Part shown: positions 48,842 through 56,714 of the stretch, in pieces
Numbering within the stretch: the stretch's first letter is position 1
How the letters are laid out: the number at the start of each line of letters is the position of its first letter
Origin: Bacteroidota bacterium
GTDB taxonomy: Bacteria; Bacteroidota; Bacteroidia; Flavobacteriales; Schleiferiaceae
Length of the DNA stretch: 64,000 nucleotides
Assembly: GCA_003385605.1 (NCBI GenBank)
Contig: QQUU01000063.1
Span: 1-64,000 of the forward strand
Direction of reading: 5' to 3'
Notes under the pieces: generated by a model
Told to the model about the DNA's origin: nothing
The model's input: only the letters and a program-made list of their open reading frames with translations
The model's database searches: none
Program-made: the position numbers and the translations under genes

Positions 48842-51267
48842 GAATTAGGGTCGACGTCAAAGACCACTTTGACACGGTGAAAATCGGGACTAAGAAGGAT
48901 TTCGTTGTGTGCCTTTTTAATGCGGTCGCGCACCTTGGCACCTACACTGCCCTTGTCCACCTTTACGATGATCTGCATCTGGTACAGGTTCTTTAACCGA
49001 GCGATGGGTGCGAATTCTGGCCCTAGGAATCGGTCCCCGATTTTACTTCGAAGTGAACGGGCAAATTCACTTGCAGCACGTTGCAACAGTTTCTGGTCGC
49101 GATGCTTCATGGTGATGGTGATTAGTCGCACGTAGGGTGGATAGCTGTATTCATTGCGCACCATGAGCTCTTTTTGGAGCATACCGTCGTAGTCGTGGTT
49201 CATGGCCATCTGAATGATGGCATGACGCGGTTTCATACTTTGGATAACCACCTTCCCTTTTGATGTTCTTCGACCGGTACGGCCACTGACTTGTTCAATG
49301 AGTTGGAATGCACGTTCATTGGCTCGGAAATCAGGATACGATAGCAGGTTATCTGCGGACATGATACCCACGAGTCCTACTCTATCGAAATCCAATCCTT
49401 TGGTGACCATTTGTGTACCTACAAGGATATCCACCTCGCCTTGTTCCACACTTCGAATGAGGTCCCCAAAGGCGTGTTTTCCCCGTGTAGTATCGAGATC
49501 CATTCGCTTCACAGTTGCTTTTGGAAAGAGTGCCGCAGCTTCCTCAGCAATCTGTTCAGTTCCGAATCCTTTATGAAGAACACTTTGGCCGCCGCACGAA
49601 GAACATTTCATCACAGGAGGCGTTTGGTACCCGCAATAGTGGCATTTGAGTTGGTTAGGACCTTTGTGGTAGGTCAACGAGATATCACATCGTGTACACC
49701 CTTCCACATGACCACAGGTCTGACATTGCTGGAAGGTGCTGAAACCCCTTCTATTTTGGAACAAGATGATGCTCTCGTCTTTTTGAAGGGCTGCGCGCAT
49801 GGCATCTACGAGTTCTATGGAGAAATTCCCTTTTACCTCTCGGCGCTGCTTGGCACCTACCATATCCACTACTTCCAGTTCGGGAAGCGGCGCGGTGTGG
49901 AAGCGCTGGAACAATTGGACCAAATGATAACGACCAGCCTTTGCGTTAAACATGCTGTCTAAAGAAGGCGTAGCGGAGCCTAAGAGGATAGGACAGCCGT
50001 GTTGATTGGCCATCCAAACTGCTGTATCGCGTGCATGGTAGCGAGGCGAGGGCTCGTATTGCTTAAAGCTGCTCTCGTGCTCCTCGTCCACGATAATAAG
50101 TCCCAAATCAGGTAAAGGCATAAAGAGTGCAGATCGTGCACCCAAGACCAGTAGCGGCTCATCGCGCTCCAAGGACTCTCTCCAAGCCGCCAGTCGCTCG
50201 GCCGGGGTGAACCTACTGTGATTAACTGCCACGGTAAAATGGACACGGAGTCTATTGATGAGCTGTGTGGTCAATGCAATCTCCGGCAATAAATAGAGTA
50301 CACGTTTGTGCGACTCAAACGCCTTTTTGATGAGCTCAATGTAAATCTCTGTTTTTCCCGAGGCGGTTACCCCGTGTAAAAGGGTTGGCTTGCCTGCAGC
50401 AAACCCCTCCTCTATTTGAGTAAGCGCTGTACTTTGATGACCGCTGAGTGAAATTTCAGAATGAGGAGCAGAAGCAGCCGTGGTGCCGTCTACCTCTTCA
50501 ATTTCTTCTACAAGACCCTTTTTCTTTAACGCAAGAATTTGGGCACTCTCTATGTTGTGCTTTTTACGAAATGCTCGACTGTCAACGAAATTGTTCTCAC
50601 TGCCACAGGCGGCTACGACGCTTAGTAAGGCTTGGGTTTGCTTCTCACTTCGCGAGGTCGCTTGAAACGCATCGTCTAAACGAGTAAGGTACTCTGGCGA
50701 AATACGAATAAGCTTACGCCTTTTAGCGCGTGCCACTTTTTTTAGTTCCTCCTCTAAAACCGCCCAGCCTTGCTCCAAAGCTTGCTGCACAAGTGGCATA
50801 GGATTCTTGACGTTGCAGATGGACCGCACTTCATCCAGGGTGAGTTTTTCGTTGCCGATCAATGCCTCGTACAAGAGGAATAATGAATCGGATAGTTTAC
50901 TCTCATCCGGAAGTACTTCAGGATCGCGTACCAAGACGCTCTGAGAACTGAGCTTTAGTCCCGGTGGCAATGCTGCATTCATCAAATCACCAAGCGGGGC
51001 CATGTAATAACCGGACATCCAATTCCATTGAAGGAGCTGGTGCTCCAATACTACGGGGCGCTCATCCAATACATTGATCAGGTACTTCAGCGATAAATCC
51101 TCCTCCGATTCTAGCACGCGAACCACCAATGCGGCGTATTCTTTGCGCTTGCCAAATTGCACCAATACGCGCATACCAGAGACCAGCCTACCTGCAAATT
51201 CATTGGGCACGGCGTAGTGAAACACCTTGTCCAAAGGCAACGGTAAGATGACCTCAGCAACCAGCAT
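48838..51267 (-). CDS. priA: Primosomal helicase PriA
   Basis: An 809-residue superfamily 2 helicase that restarts stalled replication forks. The N-terminal 3'-DNA-binding domain begins VAEVILPLPLDKVFHYAVP, and FGKRKEYAALVV follows. The helicase core has Walker A GVTASGKTEIYIELI, the box II motif IVDEEHESSFKQ, and GSATPS. Two zinc sites are formed by eight cysteines within CQTCGHVEGCTRC and CHYCGYQ plus CSSCGG. QRRGFSTFQQCQ-type and VLVGTQMVTKGLDFDRV motifs complete it. The ATG follows directly after the stop of the upstream secreted-protein gene (TAAATG), so it is expressed from that operon. The pairing of a replication helicase with an exported protein is unexplained. Confidence 0.97.
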   Translation of the reverse strand: MLVAEVILPLPLDKVFHYAVPNEFAGRLVSGMRVLVQFGKRKEYAALVVRVLESEEDLSLKYLINVLDERPVVLEHQLLQWNWMSGYYMAPLGDLMNAALPPGLKLSSQSVLVRDPEVLPDESKLSDSLFLLYEALIGNEKLTLDEVRSICNVKNPMPLVQQALEQGWAVLEEELKKVARAKRRKLIRISPEYLTRLDDAFQATSRSEKQTQALLSVVAACGSENNFVDSRAFRKKHNIESAQILALKKKGLVEEIEEVDGTTAASAPHSEISLSGHQSTALTQIEEGFAAGKPTLLHGVTASGKTEIYIELIKKAFESHKRVLYLLPEIALTTQLINRLRVHFTVAVNHSRFTPAERLAAWRESLERDEPLLVLGARSALFMPLPDLGLIIVDEEHESSFKQYEPSPRYHARDTAVWMANQHGCPILLGSATPSLDSMFNAKAGRYHLVQLFQRFHTAPLPELEVVDMVGAKQRREVKGNFSIELVDAMRAALQKDESIILFQNRRGFSTFQQCQTCGHVEGCTRCDISLTYHKGPNQLKCHYCGYQTPPVMKCSSCGGQSVLHKGFGTEQIAEEAAALFPKATVKRMDLDTTRGKHAFGDLIRSVEQGEVDILVGTQMVTKGLDFDRVGLVGIMSADNLLSYPDFRANERAFQLIEQVSGRTGRRTSKGKVVIQSMKPRHAIIQMAMNHDYDGMLQKELMVRNEYSYPPYVRLITITMKHRDQKLLQRAASEFARSLRSKIGDRFLGPEFAPIARLKNLYQMQIIVKVDKGSVGAKVRDRIKKAHNEILLSPDFHRVKVVFDVDPNS

Positions 51268-52167
51268 TTATTTCTTCGGTGCTTTAGGTAGGTTCTTTTT
51301 TACGAATCGTGCCTCCCGTTTGGCCAAAAGCTTCATTTCATTATCGAAGAAGCTCAGGGTTTTACGGGCGCTTGCCTCCGTTGAGGATGCAATAGAATTG
51401 AACTCAACCAAATCGTACTTCATCTTGGTCAAATCGGCCAATAAATCCGCTGATGCCAACTCAAGAAGTTCTACATAGTATTTCTGGTAAGCTTCGTATA
51501 AATCGGTCTGACCGTTGTAGAAATATTCATTTCCGTAGCTGCGAATATGCTTACTCAAGGCCTTTATCAGGTTCTTTTGAGCAGCATATAACTTATCCAA
51601 ATCAGTGGTGCCAATTTCGGATTGCAGATAAGCCACCAAGCTGTCCACTTCCGCAGCACCAGCCTTCATTTCTTTGGTATAAGCAACCAATTCCATTTGC
51701 GCATTAAATCGCTTGACGATGGCACTTTCTCTAAGTGTAATATCGTATTGCGTCGCGTAAGCTTCCATTTCAGTACGCATCGCTCCGAACATGGCCTCCA
51801 TTTGGCCAACGTAGGTATGACCATAACTAGAACGCGGATCCTCTCCCAACCAATCTCGTAAGTTCGACGACGTCAATTCTATGATTTGACCTAGATTCTC
51901 ACCAACGACAGCAACCAGTTGTGCTTCTTCAGGCTCATCTAATCGAGCAATGGATCTTTTTGACTTACGCCAAATCCCAAATTGTTCCTCAATTAACGGA
52001 ACAACTTTCTTCTCCTTTTCATAGGTCATGACACCGTCGATAATATCCGAGGTAATGGACATTGTTTTTTCGACCTCGCGTGAAACACGACGTAGGTTGC
52101 TACTGGTTCCTTGTGCCAACAAGGTTGAGAAGGAAATGGCGGCAATCAGGGTAAGTAGGTTCTTCAT
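51268..52167 (-). CDS. Exported helical protein of unknown function, upstream of priA
   Basis: A 299-residue protein with signal peptide MKNLLTLIAAISFSTLLAQ. The mature part appears wholly alpha-helical with long amphipathic segments and coiled-coil character (MEAMFGAMRTEMEAYATQ and AAQKNLIKALSKHIRSYG). The C-terminal tail is strongly basic (KREARFVKKNLPKAPKK). I do not recognise it with certainty; it recalls the LIC11966-type surface proteins seen in Leptospira and Bacteroidota. A periplasmic or surface location is expected. The priA start codon abuts its stop. TACATTG, two bases before the ATG, is a poor -7 match. It has no cysteines after the signal peptide and no metal-binding motif that I can see. 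Confidence 0.75.
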   Translation of the reverse strand: MKNLLTLIAAISFSTLLAQGTSSNLRRVSREVEKTMSITSDIIDGVMTYEKEKKVVPLIEEQFGIWRKSKRSIARLDEPEEAQLVAVVGENLGQIIELTSSNLRDWLGEDPRSSYGHTYVGQMEAMFGAMRTEMEAYATQYDITLRESAIVKRFNAQMELVAYTKEMKAGAAEVDSLVAYLQSEIGTTDLDKLYAAQKNLIKALSKHIRSYGNEYFYNGQTDLYEAYQKYYVELLELASADLLADLTKMKYDLVEFNSIASSTEASARKTLSFFDNEMKLLAKREARFVKKNLPKAPKK

Positions 52168-52177
52168 TTCAATGTAT

Positions 52178-53338
52178 TTATCTCAATTTATGGATCTTTT
52201 TTGTGCCTTCATACATGTCGAACTGTAACAATTTACATTCCAATTCTCCATTGAACAGGTTCCATTTTCGCGACGGACGTAATCCTATACTTTTAATAGC
52301 TTCCAAATCCGAGGTAATCCACATCACTGTCCAACCAGCGTATTCTCGCTTGAGCATATCGCCCATCTCACGGTAGAATTTATGGGTGTTCGCAGCAATC
52401 CTAACATTGTACGGTGGATTGACCAACATCAGACCTTTCTCGCTTGGGGGATCTGTCTGGAAAAAATCTGCCCGTTTCAAACGAATAACATCGTCAAACA
52501 TGGAGCGTTCGATGTTATCGGCGGCAGCATCCAGAGCATAATCGTCCAAATCTCTACCGAAGATCTTTCCGTCGTATTCTTTCGCTCTGCCGAGCAAACC
52601 GTCTTTAATCTTTTCATACAGGTCTTCATCAAACCCCTTCCAGAAATGGAAACCAAAGTACTGGCGGTAGATGTTCGGCGGCATGTTATGTGCAATCAAT
52701 GCTGCTTCCACCAAGAATGTTCCCGACCCACACATTGGATCTAATACCGGCATTCCTCCGTTCCATTTGCTGTGCATGATGATACCTGCTGCCAAGACTT
52801 CATTTAACGGCGCACGTGCTGCAGCCAAACGGTAGCCTCGTTTATGCAATGAATCTCCGGAGGCGTCTAGATACACACGAATGGTATCCTGATAAATATG
52901 TATATGTATGGGTACTTCCGGTGTGCCGCGCTCTACGGTTGGGCGGTCGCCAATTTTATCACGGAATCGATCCACGATAGCATCTTTTGCCTTCAAACCG
53001 GCGAAGCTGCTGTGATTCAATTGCTCGTTACGGCCTACCACATCAACAGCGAACGTAGTATTGACGTCGAAATGTTCTTCCCATGGAATAGCAAGGAGCT
53101 CCTCATAGTAATGCTCCACATCTTCCATCTCAAATTCTGCGAGGGGAAGAAGCACGCGTAAACCCGTGCGCAAGGCTAAGTTTATTTTGTAGACATATCC
53201 TAGGTCACCAACCACGGATACTGCTCGATTGAGCTTCTTAATTTCACGACCTCCTAAAGCAAGTAATTCCTTACTCAAGATCTCCTCTAACCCATAGAGG
53301 GTTTTTACCACCAAGCGGTAATCTTTGTTTTCCGGCAC
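52178..53338 (-). CDS. THUMP-domain rRNA N2-guanine methyltransferase (RlmK/L N-terminal type)
   Basis: A 386-residue class I methyltransferase with an N-terminal THUMP/ferredoxin-like RNA-binding part (about 1-160) and a catalytic part (about 165-386). Motifs: DPMCGSGTFLVEAALIA for SAM binding, GRDLDDYALDAAADNI, and the amino-methylating NPPY in LMLVNPPYNVRI. This matches the half of E. coli RlmKL that makes m2G2445 in 23S rRNA. The reading frame is open far upstream, through the divergent gene, but a GTG at 53338 gives MPENKDYRLVVKTLYGLEE, the usual family N-terminus, and lies 14 nt after the start predicted from the TACATTTG box. An ATG at 53383 overlapping the TauE start is the alternative. 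Confidence 0.9.
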   Translation of the reverse strand: MPENKDYRLVVKTLYGLEEILSKELLALGGREIKKLNRAVSVVGDLGYVYKINLALRTGLRVLLPLAEFEMEDVEHYYEELLAIPWEEHFDVNTTFAVDVVGRNEQLNHSSFAGLKAKDAIVDRFRDKIGDRPTVERGTPEVPIHIHIYQDTIRVYLDASGDSLHKRGYRLAAARAPLNEVLAAGIIMHSKWNGGMPVLDPMCGSGTFLVEAALIAHNMPPNIYRQYFGFHFWKGFDEDLYEKIKDGLLGRAKEYDGKIFGRDLDDYALDAAADNIERSMFDDVIRLKRADFFQTDPPSEKGLMLVNPPYNVRIAANTHKFYREMGDMLKREYAGWTVMWITSDLEAIKSIGLRPSRKWNLFNGELECKLLQFDMYEGTKKIHKLR

Positions 53339-53357
53339 CCTTTTGCGTTTTATCCTA

Positions 53358-53365
53358 CAAATGTA
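53358..53365 (-). promoter_or_regulatory. -7 element of the THUMP methyltransferase gene
   Basis: TACATTTG on the minus strand is an exact consensus box. Only three bases separate it from the box of the divergent TauE gene, so the two promoters overlap. Confidence 0.6.
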
Positions 53366-53368
53366 AGC

Positions 53369-53376
53369 TAACTTTG
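53369..53376 (+). promoter_or_regulatory. -7 element of the TauE-methyltransferase-ZIP operon
   Basis: TAACTTTG is an exact consensus box ending five bases before the ATG at 53382, which suggests a leaderless transcript. A TTG lies at 53343-53345, 23 bp upstream, slightly farther than usual. Confidence 0.6.
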
Positions 53377-53381
53377 GTCCC

Positions 53382-54164
53382 ATGATTGATTGGCTTGAAT
53401 TAATTGCCCTTGTCATTGGCGGCTTCTGTGCTGGACTCATAAATGTCATTGCTGGCAACGGTTCTGCCATCACACTTCCTCTTCTGATGTGGGTTGGTCT
53501 GGATGCTAATGCTGCGAACGCAACCAACCGTGTAGGCGCTGTGTTCCAGACTACAAGTGCCATCAGTTCGTTACCGAAAACCAAACGTGTTCGGTACATG
53601 ATTAAGCAGAGCTATTTCATTGTTCCTCCCATTATTATTGGGGCTGTTTTTGGTGCCAATTTAGCCGTAGATATTCCCGAAACTCTGATGAGAGCTACCA
53701 TTGGAACCATCATGATTGGGCTGCTTATCACCATGCTTTTTAACCCAAAAAAATGGCTCATTCCTACGGATGGGGCCACTAATAAGCGTACACCGAAAAT
53801 CTGGCTGGCCTATTTGGGACTTGGTTTCTACGGCGGATTTATTCAGATGGGCTTTGGAATCCTCTTTCTATCCATCAGCGTACTGATGGCTAAATATGCT
53901 TTGAAGGACGGCAATATTATGAAGCTGTTCACCGCGTTTCTAATGACCATTCCCGCTTTTTTCATTTTCGCATTGAGCGGTAGCATTGATTGGCTATATG
54001 GACTTACGCTAGCTATCGGCACGGCCTCTGGCGCACGGTTTGGGGCTAAGAAGGTCGTAGCACATCCAAAGGCAAACGCCATTACTCGTAAAGTATTAAT
54101 TGCTGTAATTTTGGTAGCAATAGTTAAAATGTTTCAACCCCTAGTTCTTGACTACCTCGCCTAA
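53382..54164 (+). CDS. TauE/SafE-family membrane transporter
   Basis: A 260-residue inner-membrane protein with about eight helices and two TauE-type repeats. The first repeat begins FCAGLINVIAGNGSAITLPLLMWVG (in parts) and the second GFYGGFIQMGFGILFL. Family members export or import sulfite, sulfoacetate or other organosulfur anions, but most are uncharacterised and no substrate can be read here. The start codon shares the CATG sequence with an ATG of the divergent gene. Its stop (TAATG) overlaps the next start by one base, so it is coupled to a methyltransferase gene and then a ZIP transporter gene. Confidence 0.85.
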   Translation: MIDWLELIALVIGGFCAGLINVIAGNGSAITLPLLMWVGLDANAANATNRVGAVFQTTSAISSLPKTKRVRYMIKQSYFIVPPIIIGAVFGANLAVDIPETLMRATIGTIMIGLLITMLFNPKKWLIPTDGATNKRTPKIWLAYLGLGFYGGFIQMGFGILFLSISVLMAKYALKDGNIMKLFTAFLMTIPAFFIFALSGSIDWLYGLTLAIGTASGARFGAKKVVAHPKANAITRKVLIAVILVAIVKMFQPLVLDYLA

Positions 54165-54901
54165 TGTCTACGCCTTGGTACGCCACATGGTTTAACACCG
54201 AATTTTACCACGATCTCTACCGTCATCGAGACGAGCACGAAGCGCGACTTTTCATTGTTGAACTGTGCAAGAAACTCGGTGTACAGGAAGGTGAACGTGC
54301 CATGGACATGGCTTGTGGTAGAGGCCGGCATGCCAAGGTGCTGTCAGAACAAGGACTACACACCCTAGGTGTCGACCTAAGCCCTGAAAGCATTTCTTTC
54401 GCGAGTCAATTCGAAAACAAACGCCTTGAATTTAAAGTCGGCAACATGCTTGAAGCCCTAGATTTCGGCGCCTTCGATTGGGTGATGAATCTATTCACAA
54501 GCTTTGGCTACTTTGACGACGATGGGCTGCACCAAAAGGCCTTAAATCATATGGCGCAATGCCTTAAGCCCGGCGGCAAACTTGTGCTCGATTATATGAA
54601 CAGTGCAAAAATCGCCGCGCAATTGGTACCAGAGAACGAGGTTCATACAGATATGGCCACTTATAGCATTAGCCGAAAGATTGAAAATGGTATTATTGTA
54701 AAAAGTATCAAAGTCAGCCACGAGTGTACGCTTGATTTTTTCGAAGAACGCGTTCGGGCTTTCAGTAAAAACGATCTTCACACAATGCTCGTAAATGCTG
54801 GTCTTGAAAATATTCAAGTAAAAGGCAACTACGACCTCAGTACCTATAAAGAATTGGACAGTGAACGAATGATATTTATTGCACAAAAACCGCTATCATG
54901 A
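54164..54901 (+). CDS. Class I SAM-dependent methyltransferase
   Basis: A 245-residue cytosolic methyltransferase. The SAM site is MDMACGRGRHAKVLSEQG, followed by LGVDLSPESISFASQF and the motif-IV-like FDWVMNLFTSFGYF. The last is typical of small-molecule methyltransferases with a Met/Asn-rich acceptor pocket. The N-terminus WYATWFNTEFYHDLYRHRDEHEA is characteristic of a Bacteroidota group annotated only generally. The start overlaps the TauE stop by one base, and its stop overlaps the ZIP start by four bases (ATGA). The acceptor is unknown. Confidence 0.88.
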   Translation: MSTPWYATWFNTEFYHDLYRHRDEHEARLFIVELCKKLGVQEGERAMDMACGRGRHAKVLSEQGLHTLGVDLSPESISFASQFENKRLEFKVGNMLEALDFGAFDWVMNLFTSFGYFDDDGLHQKALNHMAQCLKPGGKLVLDYMNSAKIAAQLVPENEVHTDMATYSISRKIENGIIVKSIKVSHECTLDFFEERVRAFSKNDLHTMLVNAGLENIQVKGNYDLSTYKELDSERMIFIAQKPLS

Positions 54902-55590
54902 TCCCTTTAGTTCTCTTTTTGGCTGTACTTATCGGTGGTAGTGCATCGTATATCATCAATACAAAAAGCGCCTTATTCAAGCTAACCCTTGCGTTTTCAG
55001 GTGCCTTCTTGTTCGGAACCCTAATGACCCATCTCCTGCCGGAAGTGTTCCAAAATAGTCGCGGCGGCCTTTGGGTTCTGCTTGGTTTCGGTATCCAATT
55101 GTTGCTCGACTTCATCAGCAAAGGTTTAGAGCATGGACACCTACACACCCATGAGAACCGTATCCCTGTCCTACCCCTTGTCGGACTATTTATTCATGCA
55201 TTTATCGAAGGGATGCCTTTGGGCTTAGATACCATCATGCACGACCACGGTCACGATCACAGTACGAACGGATTACTATGGTCTGTCGCCTTACATAAAA
55301 TTCCAATTGCACTGCTTGTTGCCACAGCCCTTCGCTCTTCTGGATTACAAACTTGGAAGGTGCTCCTGGGTATTCTCCTTTTTGCCCTCAGCTCACCGCT
55401 AGGAAATACTGTGGGTGTAGGCCTTGAGCTGGACCCAGCATCATTCTTACCAGTACTCGGCATAGCTACTGGTTTACTGCTCCATGTCAGCACCACTATT
55501 CTTTTCGAAAGTGCGGCAAATCATCAGTTTAATGCAATGAAAATGTTTGTCGTAGCAGTTGGTATCGCCCTGAGTTTACTGCTCTTCTAG
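54898..55590 (+). CDS. ZIP-family metal transporter
   Basis: A 230-residue membrane protein with about eight helices of the ZIP family (zinc/iron permease). Metal-site motifs are HAFIEGMPLGLD in helix 4 and ALHKIPIALLVATALR in helix 5, which hold the binuclear His/Glu ligands. A histidine-rich loop (HGHLHTHEN and HDHGHDHS) lies between helices. It should bring zinc or another divalent cation into the cytosol. It is the last gene of the TauE-methyltransferase-ZIP operon. No Zur site is recognisable and no clear terminator follows before the peroxiredoxin promoter. Confidence 0.9.
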   Translation: MIPLVLFLAVLIGGSASYIINTKSALFKLTLAFSGAFLFGTLMTHLLPEVFQNSRGGLWVLLGFGIQLLLDFISKGLEHGHLHTHENRIPVLPLVGLFIHAFIEGMPLGLDTIMHDHGHDHSTNGLLWSVALHKIPIALLVATALRSSGLQTWKVLLGILLFALSSPLGNTVGVGLELDPASFLPVLGIATGLLLHVSTTILFESAANHQFNAMKMFVVAVGIALSLLLF

Positions 55591-55670
55591 ACTGTTTTTC
55601 AGATAGGTTTTGCCATCAAGGTAATAGATAAAACCTAATAAAATCTTAACTAGTTAGGGGTTATCTATCG

Positions 55671-55678
55671 TACTTTTG
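55671..55678 (+). promoter_or_regulatory. Peroxiredoxin promoter -7 element
   Basis: TACTTTTG is an exact consensus box, followed by AC as at metK. The predicted leader of about 20 nt is A-rich with no Shine-Dalgarno sequence, which is usual for well-expressed Bacteroidota genes. Confidence 0.65.
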
Positions 55679-55705
55679 ACTCTCAAACAAAAAATAACTA
55701 CACAA

Positions 55706-56335
55706 ATGGCTGTATTAGTTGGCAAAAAAGCACCTGATTTTACTGCGTCAGCGGTAATCAATGGTGAAGAAATCGTTGAAGATTTCAAATTATCAGATTA
55801 CGCAGGTAAATACGTAATCTTATTCTTCTATCCTAAAGACTTCACATTCGTATGTCCTACAGAATTGCACGCATTCCAAGCGCGTAAGGCTGAGTTCGAA
55901 GCGAAAGGTGTTGAGCTAATCGCTGTAAGTACTGATACTGAGCAGAGCCACTGGGGTTGGTTGCAGATGACCAAAGACCAAGGCGGTATCGAAGGTATTA
56001 CTTACCCAATCGTAGCTGATACGAACAAGACCATCTCTCACAACTACGATGTACTTGACGGAGAGTGGACGTACGATGAGGAAGGCAACTTGAACGCTAC
56101 TGGCGAAATGATTGCTTACCGCGGTCTGTTCTTGATCGACAAGGAAGGTACTGTAATGCACCAGTTGGTGAACTTCTTCCCGCTTGGTCGTTCAGTAGAT
56201 GAAGCAATGCGTATGGTAGATGCTCTTCAGTACTTCGAAGAGAAAGGGGAAGTTTGTCCTGCAAACTGGACACCAGGTAAAGAAGCAATGAAAGACACTC
56301 ACGAAGGTGTTGCTGATTACTTGAGCAAGAACTAA
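55706..56335 (+). CDS. 2-Cys peroxiredoxin (AhpC/Prx1 type)
   Basis: A 209-residue peroxidase that reduces hydrogen peroxide and organic peroxides. The peroxidatic cysteine is in FYPKDFTFVCPTELHAF near residue 50, and the resolving cysteine is in GEVCPANWTPG near residue 170, so it is a typical 2-Cys enzyme working as a dimer or decamer. The GGLG-type loop is absent (DQGGIEG instead), while the C-terminal helix is present. The ATG at 55706 (MAVLVGKKAPDF) is the normal family start; a TTG ten codons upstream overlaps the promoter. The encoded thioredoxin 380 bp away, convergent, could be its reductant. Strong terminator downstream. Confidence 0.93.
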   Translation: MAVLVGKKAPDFTASAVINGEEIVEDFKLSDYAGKYVILFFYPKDFTFVCPTELHAFQARKAEFEAKGVELIAVSTDTEQSHWGWLQMTKDQGGIEGITYPIVADTNKTISHNYDVLDGEWTYDEEGNLNATGEMIAYRGLFLIDKEGTVMHQLVNFFPLGRSVDEAMRMVDALQYFEEKGEVCPANWTPGKEAMKDTHEGVADYLSKN

Positions 56336-56356
56336 GATCAATTTAGGTTCATAATC

Positions 56357-56393
56357 AAACCCGTTTGCCCTATGGTGCAAACGGGTTTTTTAT
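56357..56393 (+). terminator. Peroxiredoxin terminator
   Basis: A 12-bp perfect stem (56357-56368 with 56377-56388) with an eight-base loop is followed by a T-run. It comes 21 bp after the stop codon. Confidence 0.92.
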
Positions 56394-56522
56394 GGCCTTG
56401 ATTATCACTTCCGGCACCCTCATAGAAGAAATCTATATACCATAGATCGAGTCCGAACCCCTGCAAACACTAGCATATAGGCGATAAAATATTTTCGCGC
56501 AAAAAAAGAATACTTTTTTTCA
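56394..56522. other. Gene-free stretch before the structured RNA candidate
   Basis: I see no gene here. A perfect 6-bp inverted repeat ATCTAT/ATAGAT lies at 56431-56447, and an imperfect AT-rich hairpin (GCGA to TCGC) lies at 56481-56498. TACTTTTT (56511-56518) is one base from the -7 consensus and could start the RNA that follows. Confidence 0.5.
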
Positions 56523-56641
56523 CTGTAGCCGTGAACCTAGTAGAACCGACTAGGTTATAGGATATATGGAACATTCTGCGAAAGCAGATTTTCATGGCGG
56601 TTTAGGTAGAAAGGGGTCTTGGCGGGCCCCTTTCGTTTTTT
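56523..56641 (+). ncRNA. Candidate structured RNA of unknown class with its own terminator
   Basis: The segment folds into a three-way junction. The closing helix is GCCGTGAA (56528-56535) with TTCATGGC (56591-56598). Hairpin two is CCTAGT/ACTAGG (56536-56541 with 56549-56554) with loop AGAACCG. A 20-nt joining strand follows, then hairpin three TCTGC/GCAGA (56575-56588) with a GAAA tetraloop. The loop bases AACCG (56544-56548) are exactly complementary to CGGTT (56598-56602, sharing one base with the closing helix), a likely pseudoknot. An intrinsic terminator (56609-56634 plus T-run) ends it. No gene follows on this strand, so it looks like a free-standing RNA. I do not recognise the family; 6S-like RNA is one possibility. 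Confidence 0.65.
56609..56641 (+). terminator. Terminator of the structured RNA candidate
   Basis: GAAAGGGG (56609-56616) pairs with CCCCTTTC (56627-56634) and is followed by G and six Ts. No protein gene ends on this strand nearby, so it implies a transcript of its own. Confidence 0.8.
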
Positions 56642-56665
56642 ACAAACCTGCCAACAACAAGGCAC

Positions 56666-56696
56666 AAAAAAAGCCCCCAGCTGAGCTAGGGGCTTT
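56666..56696 (-). terminator. Thioredoxin gene terminator
   Basis: On the minus strand the stem pairs 56689-56696 with 56670-56677, with a short inner helix AGC/GCT, and runs into TTTTTTT. It lies 18 bp after the thioredoxin stop codon. Confidence 0.88.
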
Positions 56697-56714
56697 GTTA
56701 ATTTCACAGGGTGT

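Noticed and set aside
49411-49962. 183-codon frame antisense to priA
   Set aside because: It covers conserved priA zinc and helicase motifs on the other strand and shows no family features.
53339-53599. N-terminal extension of the THUMP methyltransferase frame through the TauE gene
   Set aside because: The extension overlaps a conserved divergent gene and its promoter. The GTG at 53338 gives the usual family N-terminus and follows an exact -7 box.
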